Positions 5,418 through 5,885 of a DNA stretch of 5,885 nt are shown in pieces. The stretch's first letter is position 1, and each line of letters begins with the position of its first letter. The stretch is taken from positions 1 to 5,885 of the forward strand of contig JACDAR010000076.1 of the NCBI GenBank assembly GCA_013695335.1, read 5' to 3'. The translations under genes were made by a program, and so were the position numbers. Source of the DNA: Rubrobacter sp. Its GTDB lineage: Bacteria > Actinomycetota > Rubrobacteria > Rubrobacterales > Rubrobacteraceae. The notes beneath the pieces are model-generated. The model did not search any database and was not told the origin of the DNA. It worked only from the letters and a program-made list of their open reading frames with translations.

Positions 5418-5876
5418 ATGAGGGTGGACTGGTACATTGATGCGTTCAGGAACTACGCGGTGTTCGACGGCAGATCCAGGCGCGCGGCATACTGGTATTT
5501 CGTGCTCTTCAACATAATCGTGGCCGTCGTTCTGGCGTTCATCGACATGCTCCTCGGCACCTTCAGTTCCTCCTCGAACATAGGCTTGCTGAGCGGCATC
5601 TACAGCCTGGCGGTCATTATCCCGACCCTGGCGGTGGCCATAAGAAGGCTGCACGACACCGACCGCTCCGGCTGGTGGATCCTGATCAGCCTGATTCCAC
5701 TCATCGGGTCCATAGTGCTGCTGGTGTTCTACGTGATGGACAGCACGCCAGGCCAGATACAGGTTCGGCCCAAACCCGAAGGGCGCTACCTCGAGAGTCG
5801 TCTGAGGGCAGTCTTTCGCCGCAGCTGGCTACCTTCCGGGAAAGACCCCTCTCGGAAGGTAGCCGGGGCGTTTTAG
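5418..5876 (+). CDS. DUF805 family membrane protein, apparently frameshifted near its C-terminus
   Basis: DUF805 proteins are small inner-membrane proteins of unknown function. This one shows the family N-terminus (VDWYIDAFRNYAVFDGRSRR, 3-22), TM1 about 25-45, TM2 about 56-75, the signature RRLHDTDRSGWW (76-87) and TM3 about 86-106. The family normally ends shortly after as DS-PG-N-YGPNPKG. Here residues 109-112 read DSTPG-like sequence correctly, then the frame gives QIQVRPKPEGR and a basic 30-residue run to TAG at 5874. Shifting by one base gives R-F-GPNPKG-ATSRVV and TGA at 5803-5805, so one extra base near 5757-5759 (for example T5758) probably displaced the true C-terminus. As read it is 152 residues; restored, about 128. 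The start may be ATG 5418, GTG 5424 (best spacing from GGGGAGG at 5411-5417) or GTG 5397. Confidence 0.85.
   Translation: MRVDWYIDAFRNYAVFDGRSRRAAYWYFVLFNIIVAVVLAFIDMLLGTFSSSSNIGLLSGIYSLAVIIPTLAVAIRRLHDTDRSGWWILISLIPLIGSIVLLVFYVMDSTPGQIQVRPKPEGRYLESRLRAVFRRSWLPSGKDPSRKVAGAF
5817..5874 (+). terminator. Intrinsic terminator after the DUF805 gene
   Basis: An 11-bp perfect inverted repeat (GGCTACCTTCC 5827-5837 with GGAAGGTAGCC 5854-5864) encloses a 16-base loop. Outer bases CGCC (5817-5820) can pair with GGCG (5867-5870), bringing the stem up to TTTT at 5871-5874. It lies inside the present reading frame but just after the restored stop at 5805, which supports the frameshift reading. Confidence 0.75.
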
Positions 5877-5885
5877 AGATACCCT

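Noticed and set aside
1..5885. CRISPR array, transposase, integrase or defence cluster
   Set aside because: No spaced repeats, no terminal inverted repeats with an enzyme gene, and no matching protein motifs on either strand.

Overview
The window is high-GC bacterial chromosome with core genes on its left and accessory or decaying sequence on its right. The order tilS-hpt-ftsH on one strand, the Gram-positive-style FtsH and Hpt sequences, GTG and TTG starts, and two starts that look leaderless suggest an actinobacterial lineage. A deep-branching one such as Rubrobacter is my guess from sequence feel, and I have not tested it.

Left part (1-3589, minus strand): transcription runs leftwards through tilS (tRNA-Ile lysidine synthetase), hpt (hypoxanthine/guanine phosphoribosyltransferase) and ftsH (membrane AAA+ zinc protease, cut by the left edge). 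tilS and hpt overlap at a GTGA junction. ftsH has its own -10-like box and a TTG start. Together these genes cover tRNA decoding fidelity, purine salvage and membrane-protein quality control.

Scar region (3590-3960): this stretch holds no intact gene but is not featureless. On the plus strand the last ~40 residues of a TrkH-type potassium transporter can be read, with a frame change and no upstream gene body. Next to it, on the minus strand, lies a degenerate initiator-tRNA (fMet, CAT anticodon) sequence, good from the anticodon arm to the 3' end but without a matching 5' acceptor strand or D arm. These are a decayed locus and/or the trace of integration at a tRNA.

Right part (3961-5885): there is an unrecognised 237-residue protein on the minus strand, a 99-residue unrecognised protein on the plus strand with an apparent leaderless promoter, and a DUF805 membrane protein on the plus strand. 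The DUF805 gene appears frameshifted near its 3' end: the family's conserved tail is readable in the next frame and stops just before a strong intrinsic terminator, whereas the current frame runs through the terminator hairpin.

I found no CRISPR array, transposase, integrase or recognisable defence system. The most informative signals are the two gene relics and the DUF805 frameshift, not a new system.
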